Positions 8,996 to 16,638 of a stretch of DNA of 49,374 bases are shown here, one piece after another. The translations under genes were made by a program, and so were the position numbers. The stretch is taken from positions 1-49,374 of the forward strand of contig CAMRCO010000005.1 in NCBI GenBank assembly GCA_947040945.1, read 5' to 3'. Position 1 is the first letter of the stretch. Every line of letters starts with the position of its first letter. The notes under the pieces are model-generated. The model searched no databases and was not told the origin of the DNA. It worked only from the letters and a program-made list of their open reading frames with translations. This stretch comes from an uncultured Spirochaetia bacterium (GTDB taxonomy: Bacteria > Spirochaetota > Brachyspiria > Brachyspirales > Brachyspiraceae).

Positions 8996-9024
8996 TTGCA
9001 AATTGTATGTAAATATGCTATAGT
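8996..9024 (+). promoter_or_regulatory. rplI: Promoter of rplI
   Basis: TTGCAA (8996-9001), a 17-bp spacer and TATAGT (9019-9024), giving an expected start near 9031 and a leader of about 58 nt before the rplI ATG at 9089. It is the only good promoter seen before the rplI-to-mlaE gene run. Confidence 0.6.
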
Positions 9025-9088
9025 AGTCTACTATTTGATTTATATTTTTAATAATATTGTTCATTAATAATAATCGGAGAAGATACTT

Positions 9089-9616
9089 ATGGAAATTATA
9101 TTAACGAAAGACTATACCCCACTTGGATACGAAGGCGATATATGTAAGGTTAAAGATGGATACGCTAGAAACTATCTTATACCAAAACAAATAGGCGTTG
9201 TAAAAAACAGAGCATCACTTAAAACACTTGAACAGATGCAGAAAAACCTTGAAAAGAAACGTGCTAAAAGAGTTATGGAAGCAGAAGCTTTAAAAGGTAA
9301 AATTATTGAACTTAAACTTGTTGTACCTGTAAAGGTGGCTGACAATGGCAAGCTTTATGGTTCTGTAAGCCAGCAAGTTATAGTTGACCAGCTAAAAGCA
9401 CAAGAAATTGAAATAAACAAACGTGATGTACACATGGAACATCATATTAAAGAACTTGGACATTATGATATTGAAATTAAATTATATCATGGTGTTACAG
9501 CTATTGTAAAACTTGATGTCATCGATATTGAAGCTAAAGACTTACCTGTTAAAACGGAAGAAACAGCTGAAGTTGAAGAAAACACTACTGAAGTAACTGA
9601 AGAGCCTACTGCTTAG
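9089..9616 (+). CDS. rplI: Large ribosomal subunit protein bL9
   Basis: A 175-aa bL9. The N-terminal domain shows the family pattern: MEIILTKDYTPLGYEGDICKVKDGYARNYLIP, including the GYARNYLIP signature. A long Lys/Glu helix (about 45-80) and the C-terminal domain (about 85-150) follow. bL9 binds 23S rRNA near the L1 stalk base. The family is usually about 148 aa. The extra residues at the C-terminus (about 155-175) are Glu/Thr-rich and low in complexity. The ATG has GGAGA upstream. In many bacteria rplI follows rpsF-ssb-rpsR; here it has its own promoter and none of those genes lies beside it. Confidence 0.97.
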   Translation: MEIILTKDYTPLGYEGDICKVKDGYARNYLIPKQIGVVKNRASLKTLEQMQKNLEKKRAKRVMEAEALKGKIIELKLVVPVKVADNGKLYGSVSQQVIVDQLKAQEIEINKRDVHMEHHIKELGHYDIEIKLYHGVTAIVKLDVIDIEAKDLPVKTEETAEVEENTTEVTEEPTA

Positions 9617-9722
9617 TAAAAAATATTTGTTTTTATACAATATTCTTGTCAAAATAAAAAGTAATGATCTCTATAGAATTGTTCTTTATTTATAAAGGCA
9701 ACCTAAAAGGAGGATACGCTAT

Positions 9723-10013
9723 ATGAAAGATATTTCTAACAGAAGTAATTTAGGCAACAGATATTCGATGCAAGGAACTTGTGCGAAAGAGGTTCTATTT
9801 ACTGTGAAAGATAATCGTATTTATGGCGTAGAATTCATAGGTGCTTGCCCGGGCAATACAATAGCACTTTCAACTCTTTTAGAAGGTATGCCTTTGGAAG
9901 ATGTTACTACAAAATTAGAAAACATTCTTTGTGGCACAAAAGGAACATCATGCCCTTCCGAGCTTGCCAAAATAATAAAAAATAAAATACAAGTAGAAGT
10001 CAAAAATGCTTAA
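9723..10013 (+). CDS. TSCPD domain protein (TIGR03905-like)
   Basis: A 96-aa protein that is essentially one TSCPD domain. It contains GACPGNTIALSTLLEGM and a later CGTKGTSCPSELAKII, where the Cys residues of GACPGN, LCGTKG and TSCPSE are the likely metal ligands. This domain also occurs at the C-terminus of some class II ribonucleotide reductases. Free-standing versions have no firm function. The ATG is preceded by a strong AAAAGGAGG. The gene lies between rplI and dnaB on the same strand and could be co-transcribed with both; nothing else ties it to replication or translation. Confidence 0.85.
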   Translation: MKDISNRSNLGNRYSMQGTCAKEVLFTVKDNRIYGVEFIGACPGNTIALSTLLEGMPLEDVTTKLENILCGTKGTSCPSELAKIIKNKIQVEVKNA

Positions 10014-10037
10014 TATATTTAAGTAATTTATATTTTT

Positions 10038-11450
10038 ATGAATACTATACCGTCTTCAATAGAAGCAGAAGAATCCCTTATTGGGGCTATGCTTCAAAAT
10101 CCTTCCGCTATAGCGATAGCTCAATCAAAAGTAAGACCAAGTGATTTTTATAGTGAAAGAAATCGACTTATGTATGAAAGCATACTTAGTATGGCTGACC
10201 GTTCTATAGGCATTAATGCAGAAACTGCTTTAAGATATTTAAAAGAAAATAACCTTTTTGATACTATATCTCAAAATGATGAAGCATATTTGCTAAGAAT
10301 AATTGACGGAACAACATTTCCACAAAACGCTAAGTATTATGCTGAAATAATATCTGAAAAATCAATTTTGCGTGATCTTATTTATGCCACTCAAAACATA
10401 CAAAAAATCGCCTATGATGCAGGAGAAGAGGACGCTAAAGAAATAGCTGACCAAGCGGAAAAGCTTGTTTTTGAAGTTACTCAAAGGCGTCTTGATAATG
10501 ATTTTTCAACAATTAAAGACCTTATAATAGAAGTAATAAAAACTATAGAAATAAGAGCCAAAAATGCTAAAAGCAATGATTCCATTACAGGTGTGCCTTC
10601 TGGATTTCGTGAGCTTGACAAAATAACACATGGCTTTCAGCCTTCTGACCTCATAATACTTGCAGCAAGACCATCAGTTGGTAAAACAAGTTTCGCATTA
10701 AATGTCATAGAAAATATTATGTCGAACACACAATCAATGAACTTTGGTATAGGGCTTTTTTCACTTGAGATGAGCAAAATGCAAATTGTTGAAAGAATGC
10801 TTGCAAGTAAAGCACGTATTAGTCTTTCTGATGTAAGAAGTGGCAACATAAATAAAGGTGATTGGCCTATTCTTGGAAAAACATTTGAACAGCTCTCTAA
10901 ACCAAATTTGCTTATTGATGACTCAAGTCAGCTTACAATTATGGAATTGCGTGGTAAAGCTCGTCAAATGAAGTATAAATTTGCTGAATTACGAAAAACA
11001 AGTAAATCAGAGTCAGATTTAAATATTATAATAGTTGATTATTTACAGCTACTTCATGCCTCAGCTGGAACAAGGCGAGGTGGAACAAGAGAACAAGAAG
11101 TTGCTGAAATTTCAAGAGGGCTTAAAGCACTTGCTAAAGAACTTAATGTTCCAGTTATAGCATTAGCACAGCTTTCAAGAGCTATAGAAAATAGGCAAGG
11201 AGAAAAACCTCGTCTTTCTGACCTAAGAGAATCAGGCTCAATCGAACAAGATGCTGATATAGTAATGTTTTTACATAGACCAACTAAATCAAATAAGGAC
11301 GACCTGCCAATAGAAGATGATAAAAGCGATATTGAAATAGTTATTTCTAAGCATAGGAATGGTTCTATTTCAGATGGTATTCCTCTTACATTTATTTCAA
11401 GTCAAACACGTTTCACAAATAAAAATAACGATAATTATAGGGCTTCATAA
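10038..11450 (+). CDS. dnaB: Replicative DNA helicase DnaB
   Basis: A 470-aa hexameric 5'-3' helicase that drives the replication fork. The N-terminal domain (about 1-105) opens with PSSIEAEESLIGAMLQNP. A linker leads to the RecA-like motor with Walker A ARPSVGKT at 210-217, Walker B IIIVDYLQLL near 339-348, and a C-terminal ESGSIEQDADIVMFLHR block. The length is typical and no intein is present. No strong ribosome binding site precedes the ATG, but the N-terminus matches the family. It lies 24 bp after the TSCPD gene and 3 bp before mlaE, so all three are probably on one transcript. Confidence 0.97.
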   Translation: MNTIPSSIEAEESLIGAMLQNPSAIAIAQSKVRPSDFYSERNRLMYESILSMADRSIGINAETALRYLKENNLFDTISQNDEAYLLRIIDGTTFPQNAKYYAEIISEKSILRDLIYATQNIQKIAYDAGEEDAKEIADQAEKLVFEVTQRRLDNDFSTIKDLIIEVIKTIEIRAKNAKSNDSITGVPSGFRELDKITHGFQPSDLIILAARPSVGKTSFALNVIENIMSNTQSMNFGIGLFSLEMSKMQIVERMLASKARISLSDVRSGNINKGDWPILGKTFEQLSKPNLLIDDSSQLTIMELRGKARQMKYKFAELRKTSKSESDLNIIIVDYLQLLHASAGTRRGGTREQEVAEISRGLKALAKELNVPVIALAQLSRAIENRQGEKPRLSDLRESGSIEQDADIVMFLHRPTKSNKDDLPIEDDKSDIEIVISKHRNGSISDGIPLTFISSQTRFTNKNNDNYRAS

Positions 11451-11453
11451 ATA

Positions 11454-12242
11454 ATGTCATTTTTTATAACAAAAAACAGAAAAATAAAAATCAAAGAATT
11501 TCTTGAGAATGCTGGAGAGTTTACTACTTTAATATTTGATATAATGCGTAACACTTTTAAAAGATCATTTTCTGTTAAACTATTTGTAGAGCAACTATAT
11601 AGAATGGGAGTTCAGTCTCTTTTTCTTGCTGCCCTTGTGTCATTTTTTGTTGGTATGGTTATGGCATTACAAATATCTGTTGTACTCGATTCTGTTATGA
11701 TGGGTATTTCTCAATATGTTGGAGCTATAGTTGGAAAATCAATGGTTGCCGAAATGTCTCCTATGCTTCTTGCAATTGTGTTTGCAGGACGAATAGGTAG
11801 TGCTGTAACTGCTGAAATTGGAACTATGAAAGTAAGTGAACAACTTGATGCATTACAAACACTTTATACAAATCAAATAGAATATGTTGCTGTTCCTCGT
11901 TTTTGGGCAGGGGTGGTTGCTTTACCTATGCTTGTTATTACTGCCGACATTGTTGGTGTTTTAGGTGGAGCTGTTGTTACATATTTTATTATGAATAGTG
12001 ATCCTATATATTATCTTGAACGTGCGGTTGACGTTATAGGCTTACATGACTTTATAGGGAGCGTCATAAAATCTACAGTATTTGGTGCTGAAACTATGCT
12101 CATATCATGCTATTTCGGGTTCAAAACTGATGGTGGTGCTTATGGAGTTGGAAAGTACACTACAAACAGCGTAGTATGTAGTTTTGTAACAATTCTTATA
12201 AGCGACTATATGTTGGTTACACTCTTCTCTTATTTCTTATAA
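11454..12242 (+). CDS. mlaE: MlaE-family ABC permease (lipid transport)
   Basis: A 262-aa membrane protein with five or six helices. It carries the family block near residues 85-130: VGKSMVAEMSPMLLAIVFAGRIGSA...AEIGTMKVSEQLDAL. MlaE-type permeases work with an MlaF ATPase and an MlaD/MCE protein to move phospholipid between the two membranes, which implies a diderm cell. Here the gene begins 3 bp after dnaB, and neither mlaF nor mlaD follows; the next genes are convergent. The partners must be encoded elsewhere. Confidence 0.92.
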   Translation: MSFFITKNRKIKIKEFLENAGEFTTLIFDIMRNTFKRSFSVKLFVEQLYRMGVQSLFLAALVSFFVGMVMALQISVVLDSVMMGISQYVGAIVGKSMVAEMSPMLLAIVFAGRIGSAVTAEIGTMKVSEQLDALQTLYTNQIEYVAVPRFWAGVVALPMLVITADIVGVLGGAVVTYFIMNSDPIYYLERAVDVIGLHDFIGSVIKSTVFGAETMLISCYFGFKTDGGAYGVGKYTTNSVVCSFVTILISDYMLVTLFSYFL

Positions 12243-12258
12243 TTCTTACAATATAAAA

Positions 12259-13497
12259 CTAATCAATGGCTAGTTCAAACTCTGTAATATCGAGAGGGGA
12301 CAATATAAACTCATAATTTAATTTCTTAAACCCACCCTTCTCCACTCTATCAAACGAGAATACTAAATAGTAAGTCCCCTCAGAAAATAAAATATCTTCA
12401 CTGCCATCAACTTCAGTTAAAGTTCTTATTTTATCGCCATTAGAATCAAATATATCAATATTAATATTTTCAAAATCAATCTTAAAATATGAAATATTTA
12501 TAGTAGTATCTTCAGTAACAGAAAACATAAAGTGGTCGGTGTCAAGAATATAATCAATTGCCCCTTTATATCTTATGTCATAGACTATATTTTGAGACAT
12601 GACAGGTATATTATTAGGTTCAAGTTCTGTATCGTCATAAATATCTTCAACTGACACGAGTAATTTATATGGTATATTATTATTTTTATCACTTCCATGA
12701 ACTAAAATATAATATGATGAGTGTGGATTAAGAAGTAGTTTTTCTACCTTCTCTCCATCTCCTTGAATATTACTATCAATTGTTGCAAGCTTATTATAGT
12801 TTTCATTATATATCGAAATTGAAACATCAGATGACGGAACACTTGAAAGCCCTAAGCTTGCTATTAATGGCAATTTAATACTATTTGTTATTTTATAAAT
12901 ATCTACTTCTTTATTTACAAACCCTTTTATTAAAACATTCGTATTATCTATCTGACTATAATATGAATCGATATTATAATGCCTTATATTATAATCGAAG
13001 TCAAAAATTTGTGCAGAAGCAAAGCTATCATTAGGCTCTTTTTCATACTCATCACTATACTCTTTTTCTTCTATAGTAAGGGTGTATTTTGTTTTATCAG
13101 CCCCTTCTATGAGTATATAGTATTTAAGACTTTCAGAAAGTGACTCTTCTAAATAAATATCTCTTATCAAATGACTATACTTACCACTACCATCATTTGT
13201 AAATGAGTCAGAAACATGCTTTATAACATTTTGATTATAGTCAAAAATTGTCATCGATAACTGTGTATTTGTTTCAGATTCAAGCTTAAGACCAATCATA
13301 CCTAAAACTCCAGCCTCAAAAAAATAATAATCTTTATCTGATGAATCTTCTATTTCTCCATTAAGAACATTAAGCACAGCTTCCGCCGTCAGAAAACTTT
13401 CATTATCTCCACTCTCATTTTTAGTTTGCTTAGAGCAAGAAAAAATAAAAACAAGAAGTAGTAATATAAATATGTTGTTTTGATTAAATATTTTCAT
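12259..13497 (-). CDS. Lipoprotein with PPC (pre-peptidase C-terminal-like) repeats
   Basis: A 412-aa exported protein whose signal peptide ends in a lipobox (IFSC, Cys21). The mature chain is acidic and built of about three beta-rich repeats of roughly 120 residues. Repeats two and three open with the family hallmark EKEPNDSFASAQ (about residue 157) and ELEPNNIPVMSQ (about 290). Each contains an SYYILVHG- or TYYLVFS-type strand. PPC domains usually accompany secreted enzymes; here they make up the whole protein and no catalytic domain is seen. A binding or surface role is inference only. The ATG overlaps the end of the rhodanese-like gene by 14 bp, so the two are translationally linked. Confidence 0.72.
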   Translation of the reverse strand: MKIFNQNNIFILLLLVFIFSCSKQTKNESGDNESFLTAEAVLNVLNGEIEDSSDKDYYFFEAGVLGMIGLKLESETNTQLSMTIFDYNQNVIKHVSDSFTNDGSGKYSHLIRDIYLEESLSESLKYYILIEGADKTKYTLTIEEKEYSDEYEKEPNDSFASAQIFDFDYNIRHYNIDSYYSQIDNTNVLIKGFVNKEVDIYKITNSIKLPLIASLGLSSVPSSDVSISIYNENYNKLATIDSNIQGDGEKVEKLLLNPHSSYYILVHGSDKNNNIPYKLLVSVEDIYDDTELEPNNIPVMSQNIVYDIRYKGAIDYILDTDHFMFSVTEDTTINISYFKIDFENINIDIFDSNGDKIRTLTEVDGSEDILFSEGTYYLVFSFDRVEKGGFKKLNYEFILSPLDITEFELAID

Positions 13498-13876
13498 TTG
13501 TTAATAATAGGTTTAATAAATCTTTATAATTTCCATTCAGAATATATACATTACTGAATCCTAAATTGGTCATCATCTGTAAAGCAGTTTGTACTCTTGT
13601 TGGATTTTGAGAGTAAAGAAAATAGCTGTTTGTTTTATCTAGCATGCCCACTCTAGATGAAAAATTGGCAGACAAAACATCTATATTTATTGAGCCATCA
13701 ATATTCTCTAAAAAATACTCCCCACTTGTTCTCACGTCAATTATTGTAAGATTAGTGTCGCTTTTTATAAGTTTAGATGCCTTAGCAACATTAAGTTTAT
13801 TTTTACTTCCCTCACATGAAAGCAATGTAATCAAAATTAAAAATAACAGCAAATATAGTTTATAACTTTTAAACAT
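13484..13876 (-). CDS. Rhodanese-like lipoprotein lacking the catalytic cysteine
   Basis: A 130-aa protein: lipoprotein signal peptide (TLLSC, Cys21), then a single rhodanese-like domain with the usual IIDVRTSGEY motif (about 45-54) and a GSINID strand. The active-site loop, normally Cys-X5-Arg, reads YSQNPTRV, with Ser89 where the sulfur-accepting Cys should be. Sulfurtransferase activity is therefore unlikely, and a binding or scaffold role is more plausible. It is the first gene of a pair with the PPC lipoprotein (14-bp overlap), so both would be co-exported. A promoter lies at 13941-13913. The ATG has GAGGAA upstream. Confidence 0.8.
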   Translation of the reverse strand: MFKSYKLYLLLFLILITLLSCEGSKNKLNVAKASKLIKSDTNLTIIDVRTSGEYFLENIDGSINIDVLSANFSSRVGMLDKTNSYFLYSQNPTRVQTALQMMTNLGFSNVYILNGNYKDLLNLLLTNENI

Positions 13877-13912
13877 AGATTCCTCAAATTAATATGTATA
13901 CTTAACAATTTA

Positions 13913-13941
13913 AATGTACTACTATTCTGTCTATTTGTCAA
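13913..13941 (-). promoter_or_regulatory. Promoter of the rhodanese/PPC lipoprotein pair
   Basis: On the minus strand TTGACA (13941-13936), 17 bp and TACATT (13918-13913), about 37 nt before the ATG at 13876. The -35 is consensus and the -10 weaker. Confidence 0.55.
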
Positions 13942-13964
13942 TATCTTATTTTAGATATATGCTC

Positions 13965-14678
13965 TTATTTTTTTATCCAGCCGTCTTCATCTAAATATTC
14001 GATTACAACACTTTCGTACATGTGTCCTTGACTAATTTTATATGGGACTTTATTTTTCCATTCATAACTAGATGAAAAGTCCTCTATAAAAAAACTTGTT
14101 AGTCTATATTCATTATCAACTTCTATTCCAAGATAGTAATTATTTTCTGATGACTCAAGTTTATAGTAATTTTGAACCACATTATCTATAAGTAGCGTAT
14201 CTAAAATATATTCTGGGAAGTATTTACTTTCGCCACCACTATAATATAAAAAGCCTATTATTGTATATGGGTATTTGTATATTTCAAATTTTTCTATTAT
14301 GTCGCTAAAATCTTCTTTTGGCGTAATTTTGCTGTCATATATTGTCTTCTTGTCATAAATAAGTATCAAGTCTTCGCCATTAAGCTTTATTTCAAACTCT
14401 TTAGCATGCTTTGATTTATAGAATACTATACTTTGACTTTTTTGTGACACTATATCAATATAGGCTTTATATTTTACTCTAACATTTCTTGGGCCGCCTT
14501 CAACTCCGTAACCTTCGTCATGACTTAATACTTCAATAATGATTTCACCTTTATAGCCCGAGAAATTGTTCACTTTAAGGATTTCTGCTTCGCTCTTTTC
14601 AACATCTATGCCTAATGCATAACAAAATGACATGAACATAAACGCACACACGAATACTACTTTTGACACATTATTCAT
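13965..14678 (-). CDS. Exported protein of unknown function, possibly LolA-like
   Basis: A 237-aa protein with a clear signal peptide (basic-free start, hydrophobic stretch to about residue 20, SFCYA-L cleavage region). The mature part is rich in beta strands and in Tyr, Lys, Glu and Asp. It includes INNFSGYKGEI-like openings, a long strand series and an ESVVIEYLDEDGW tail. The layout (strands with YKAYIDIVSQ and KLNGEDLILIYDKKT) recalls outer-membrane lipoprotein-sorting LolA-type folds, but no diagnostic motif is present and I do not claim the family. The ATG has AAAGGAG upstream. It is a single gene with its own promoter. Confidence 0.6.
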   Translation of the reverse strand: MNNVSKVVFVCAFMFMSFCYALGIDVEKSEAEILKVNNFSGYKGEIIIEVLSHDEGYGVEGGPRNVRVKYKAYIDIVSQKSQSIVFYKSKHAKEFEIKLNGEDLILIYDKKTIYDSKITPKEDFSDIIEKFEIYKYPYTIIGFLYYSGGESKYFPEYILDTLLIDNVVQNYYKLESSENNYYLGIEVDNEYRLTSFFIEDFSSSYEWKNKVPYKISQGHMYESVVIEYLDEDGWIKK

Positions 14679-14726
14679 AACAGCTCCTTTCTATGGCATC
14701 AAATTACTTAAACAAGTAAGGCATAA

Positions 14727-14754
14727 ATTATATATCAAGCATAGCATTTTTCAA
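14727..14754 (-). promoter_or_regulatory. Promoter of the exported 237-aa protein gene
   Basis: On the minus strand TTGAAA (14754-14749), 16 bp and a perfect TATAAT (14732-14727), about 49 nt before the ATG at 14678. A small inverted repeat TTACTT-AAAC-AAGTAA (14704-14719) lies in the leader and could be an operator or hairpin. Confidence 0.6.
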
Positions 14755-15179
14755 GTGAGTAAATTACTATATGCGTATTCTTGGTATGACAAAGAGCGAC
14801 ACTCTATTTAGAAATCCAACAAATCCAACACTTTTGATGCCATTTTTAACGCATGTACTTCCAGTATACAGACGTATGTTGTTTTTTAATTCTTGCCTAC
14901 GGCACACAGAGTGGTATAGTATTTACTAGCTTAAAGTTATTACTACTTACAGTAAAATTAATAATTCCTTATGTCTTGCATTAAGAGTATAATTTTGTAA
15001 ATTTTTTAGTTAGTGAAGTCATAAATACTGTGGTGGATATTTGTGGCTAGATTTTCGTTCGTAATTTTTTAGTTCTTTGATATATAATATATGCTCCTCT
15101 TTAAGTGTACTTTTTTTACTTTAATAATATAATAATTGGAATAAGGCGTATAACTTTATAAAAGGTATAGGATTAAAAG
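14755..15179 (+). other. Noncoding stretch with no convincing gene
   Basis: About 425 bp between an exported-protein gene and a relic gene. Both strands carry frequent stops. A 52-codon open frame at 14771-14929 has no ribosome binding site and no recognisable sequence. A 9-bp tandem repeat (AAATCCAAC twice) sits near 14811. Base composition here is less AT-rich in places than normal local intergenic DNA. Together with the adjacent restriction genes this suggests decayed or acquired DNA, but nothing can be named. Confidence 0.5.
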
Positions 15180-15293
15180 TTGACAAAACAAGAATTATTT
15201 CAATTATGGAAATCCAATAAAGAAACCTACGCTAACCAAGAGATAGGTAGTGGCACTCAATCTTTTACAAGAAAAGTTATTGAATCATCTTAA
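15180..15293 (+). pseudogene. Truncated N-terminus of a restriction-enzyme-like gene
   Basis: A TTG at 15180 with AGGAT upstream opens a 37-residue frame that begins LTKQELFQLWKSNKETYANQ and continues with an IGSGTQSF block, ending at TAA in a terminator. From memory this resembles the first 35-40 residues of large type II restriction/methylase proteins, which go on for hundreds of residues. Here only the opening survives and the neighbouring restriction operon converges on it. I read it as a gene remnant left by insertion or deletion. It could instead be a genuine small peptide; a protein search with the 37 residues would decide. Confidence 0.4.
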
Positions 15294-15294
15294 A

Positions 15295-15330
15295 ACAAAA
15301 GACTCCCTATAATTAGAGAATCTTTTGTTT
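15295..15330 (-). terminator. Terminator of the restriction-modification operon
   Basis: The inverted arms 15295-15309 and 15314-15328 pair over 15 positions (two G-T wobbles) around a 4-nt loop. A T run follows on the minus strand, directly after the stop codon of the last operon gene. On the plus strand it would also end the relic transcript. Confidence 0.8.
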
Positions 15331-15338
15331 ATGGCGTG

Positions 15339-16091
15339 TTATTTTCTAAATACAAACAAATACTCATGTGCGAGTAATAAAAAATTATACTTGATACTAT
15401 TAGTTTTCCAAAAACCAGTCGCTTTACAGTTATGCTGTTCTTTTAGTATAATTTCCTTTAATTTAAATCCTTGTATTTCAAAAATTTTCATTACATCAAA
15501 ACTCATAGGTACAACATAACCTTTTTGTCTTGTGTCGCCCATTAAAATGGCACAAAATTTATTATCTTTTAAAACTCTATAGCTTTCAGATGCTACCTTT
15601 TTCATTTCTTCTAAAAACTGTGGTACTTTACAATGGGACAAATCTTCTTCTATATCTTCACTATATGAAATTATATTAGCATAAGGTGGGTGGGTACATA
15701 TAAAATCAATGCTTTCATCAGCTATAAAATGAAGATCTCTAGCATCACCTTTATTAAAATAAACCTGTCCTGTGTTATCTCTTTCAAAGACACATTTTTC
15801 TCGGCACCTTTCTAGTGCAATTTCATTTACATCAACGCCAATAATATTACGATTAAGTAGTTTAGCTTCTACAAGAGTTGTTCCACCACCAGCAAACTGA
15901 TCTAGAACTAAATCTCCCTCGCTAGAATATCTAAGCAGTAAATTTCTTGGTATATATGGGGACCAATTTCCACGCCATTTAGCATCATGGGTAGCCCATT
16001 TACCCCTATCTGGAAAACTCCAAACGGTATTCATTTCAAGCTCAAAGTTATCGGGTTCCCATTTAGTTATTTTTTTATTTATCATAACCAT
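15339..16091 (-). CDS. DNA methyltransferase (second methylase of the RM operon)
   Basis: A 250-aa S-adenosylmethionine-dependent DNA methyltransferase. Motif I (DQFAGGGTT, 64-72) precedes motif IV (THPPY, 133-137), and the N-terminus carries the WSFPDRGKWATHDAKWRGNWSPYIP block common to N4-cytosine/N6-adenine methylases of this class. An S/T-type residue before PPY is often linked to N4-cytosine methylation, but here the residue is His, so the base cannot be assigned. It overlaps the preceding 181-aa gene by 10 bp and is the last gene of the operon, before a strong terminator. It probably protects one strand or a variant of the site cut by the operon's nuclease. Confidence 0.85.
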   Translation of the reverse strand: MVMINKKITKWEPDNFELEMNTVWSFPDRGKWATHDAKWRGNWSPYIPRNLLLRYSSEGDLVLDQFAGGGTTLVEAKLLNRNIIGVDVNEIALERCREKCVFERDNTGQVYFNKGDARDLHFIADESIDFICTHPPYANIISYSEDIEEDLSHCKVPQFLEEMKKVASESYRVLKDNKFCAILMGDTRQKGYVVPMSFDVMKIFEIQGFKLKEIILKEQHNCKATGFWKTNSIKYNFLLLAHEYLFVFRK

Positions 16092-16627
16092 TCTTCAAAA
16101 TTTTCTTTAGTTAAATTAAATTCCTTTAATAAACCATCCATAGAAAGCCATCTTCCTTGCCCTTTTGGGTAATTACAATCCTCTTGTCCCCATATCCATT
16201 TATAGGTTTTTAAGAGTATATCCACAGAAATTCCAACGGTATCAGTAAGCGAAAACTTTTTTATTACCTCATCTGGTTCTTTTCCGCAACACACATAATA
16301 TAAAGCTCGTATTAATAGTAGTGTAGTATCTGCATCATTTCCATATTTACTGTACAAATCGTCTTTAATTTCTTTATGGCTTATTAGCCACAAACTTTCA
16401 TCTGTAGGATTATAAATGAACACCATAAAATCATTACGCGATAATCTGCCATAGCTTCGTTTACCACCAGGTTTGTTAATCACTATCTTTTCCCCAGTAG
16501 TTACTTGCTCTACTTCATATAACAAATATGGAATAGCATTTAATTCATCTCGAAATGTATCTTGTTTTTGGTTATCAATTTGGAGTGGCACAAGGTTTAC
16601 TTTATATTTAAATGTTTTATTAACCAT
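16082..16627 (-). CDS. Unknown protein in the restriction-modification operon
   Basis: A 181-aa soluble protein that I do not recognise. It shows no signal peptide, membrane segment, nuclease motif or methylase motif. Noticeable features are a basic patch NKPGGKRSYGRLSRNDF (about residues 51-67), YYVCCGK near 109-115, and a C-terminal half rich in Trp and acidic residues. Position is the main clue: it lies 11 bp after the putative nuclease gene and overlaps the second methylase by 10 bp, so it is almost certainly part of the system. It could be a specificity or second restriction subunit, as in two-subunit enzymes, or an accessory factor. That is inference. Confidence 0.7.
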   Translation of the reverse strand: MVNKTFKYKVNLVPLQIDNQKQDTFRDELNAIPYLLYEVEQVTTGEKIVINKPGGKRSYGRLSRNDFMVFIYNPTDESLWLISHKEIKDDLYSKYGNDADTTLLLIRALYYVCCGKEPDEVIKKFSLTDTVGISVDILLKTYKWIWGQEDCNYPKGQGRWLSMDGLLKEFNLTKENFEEWL

Positions 16628-16638
16628 GTAGTCCCCCT

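Noticed and set aside
14771-14929. 52-codon open frame (MRILGMTKSD...)
   Set aside because: It has no ribosome binding site or promoter at the right place and no recognisable composition; it lies in a decayed-looking stretch.
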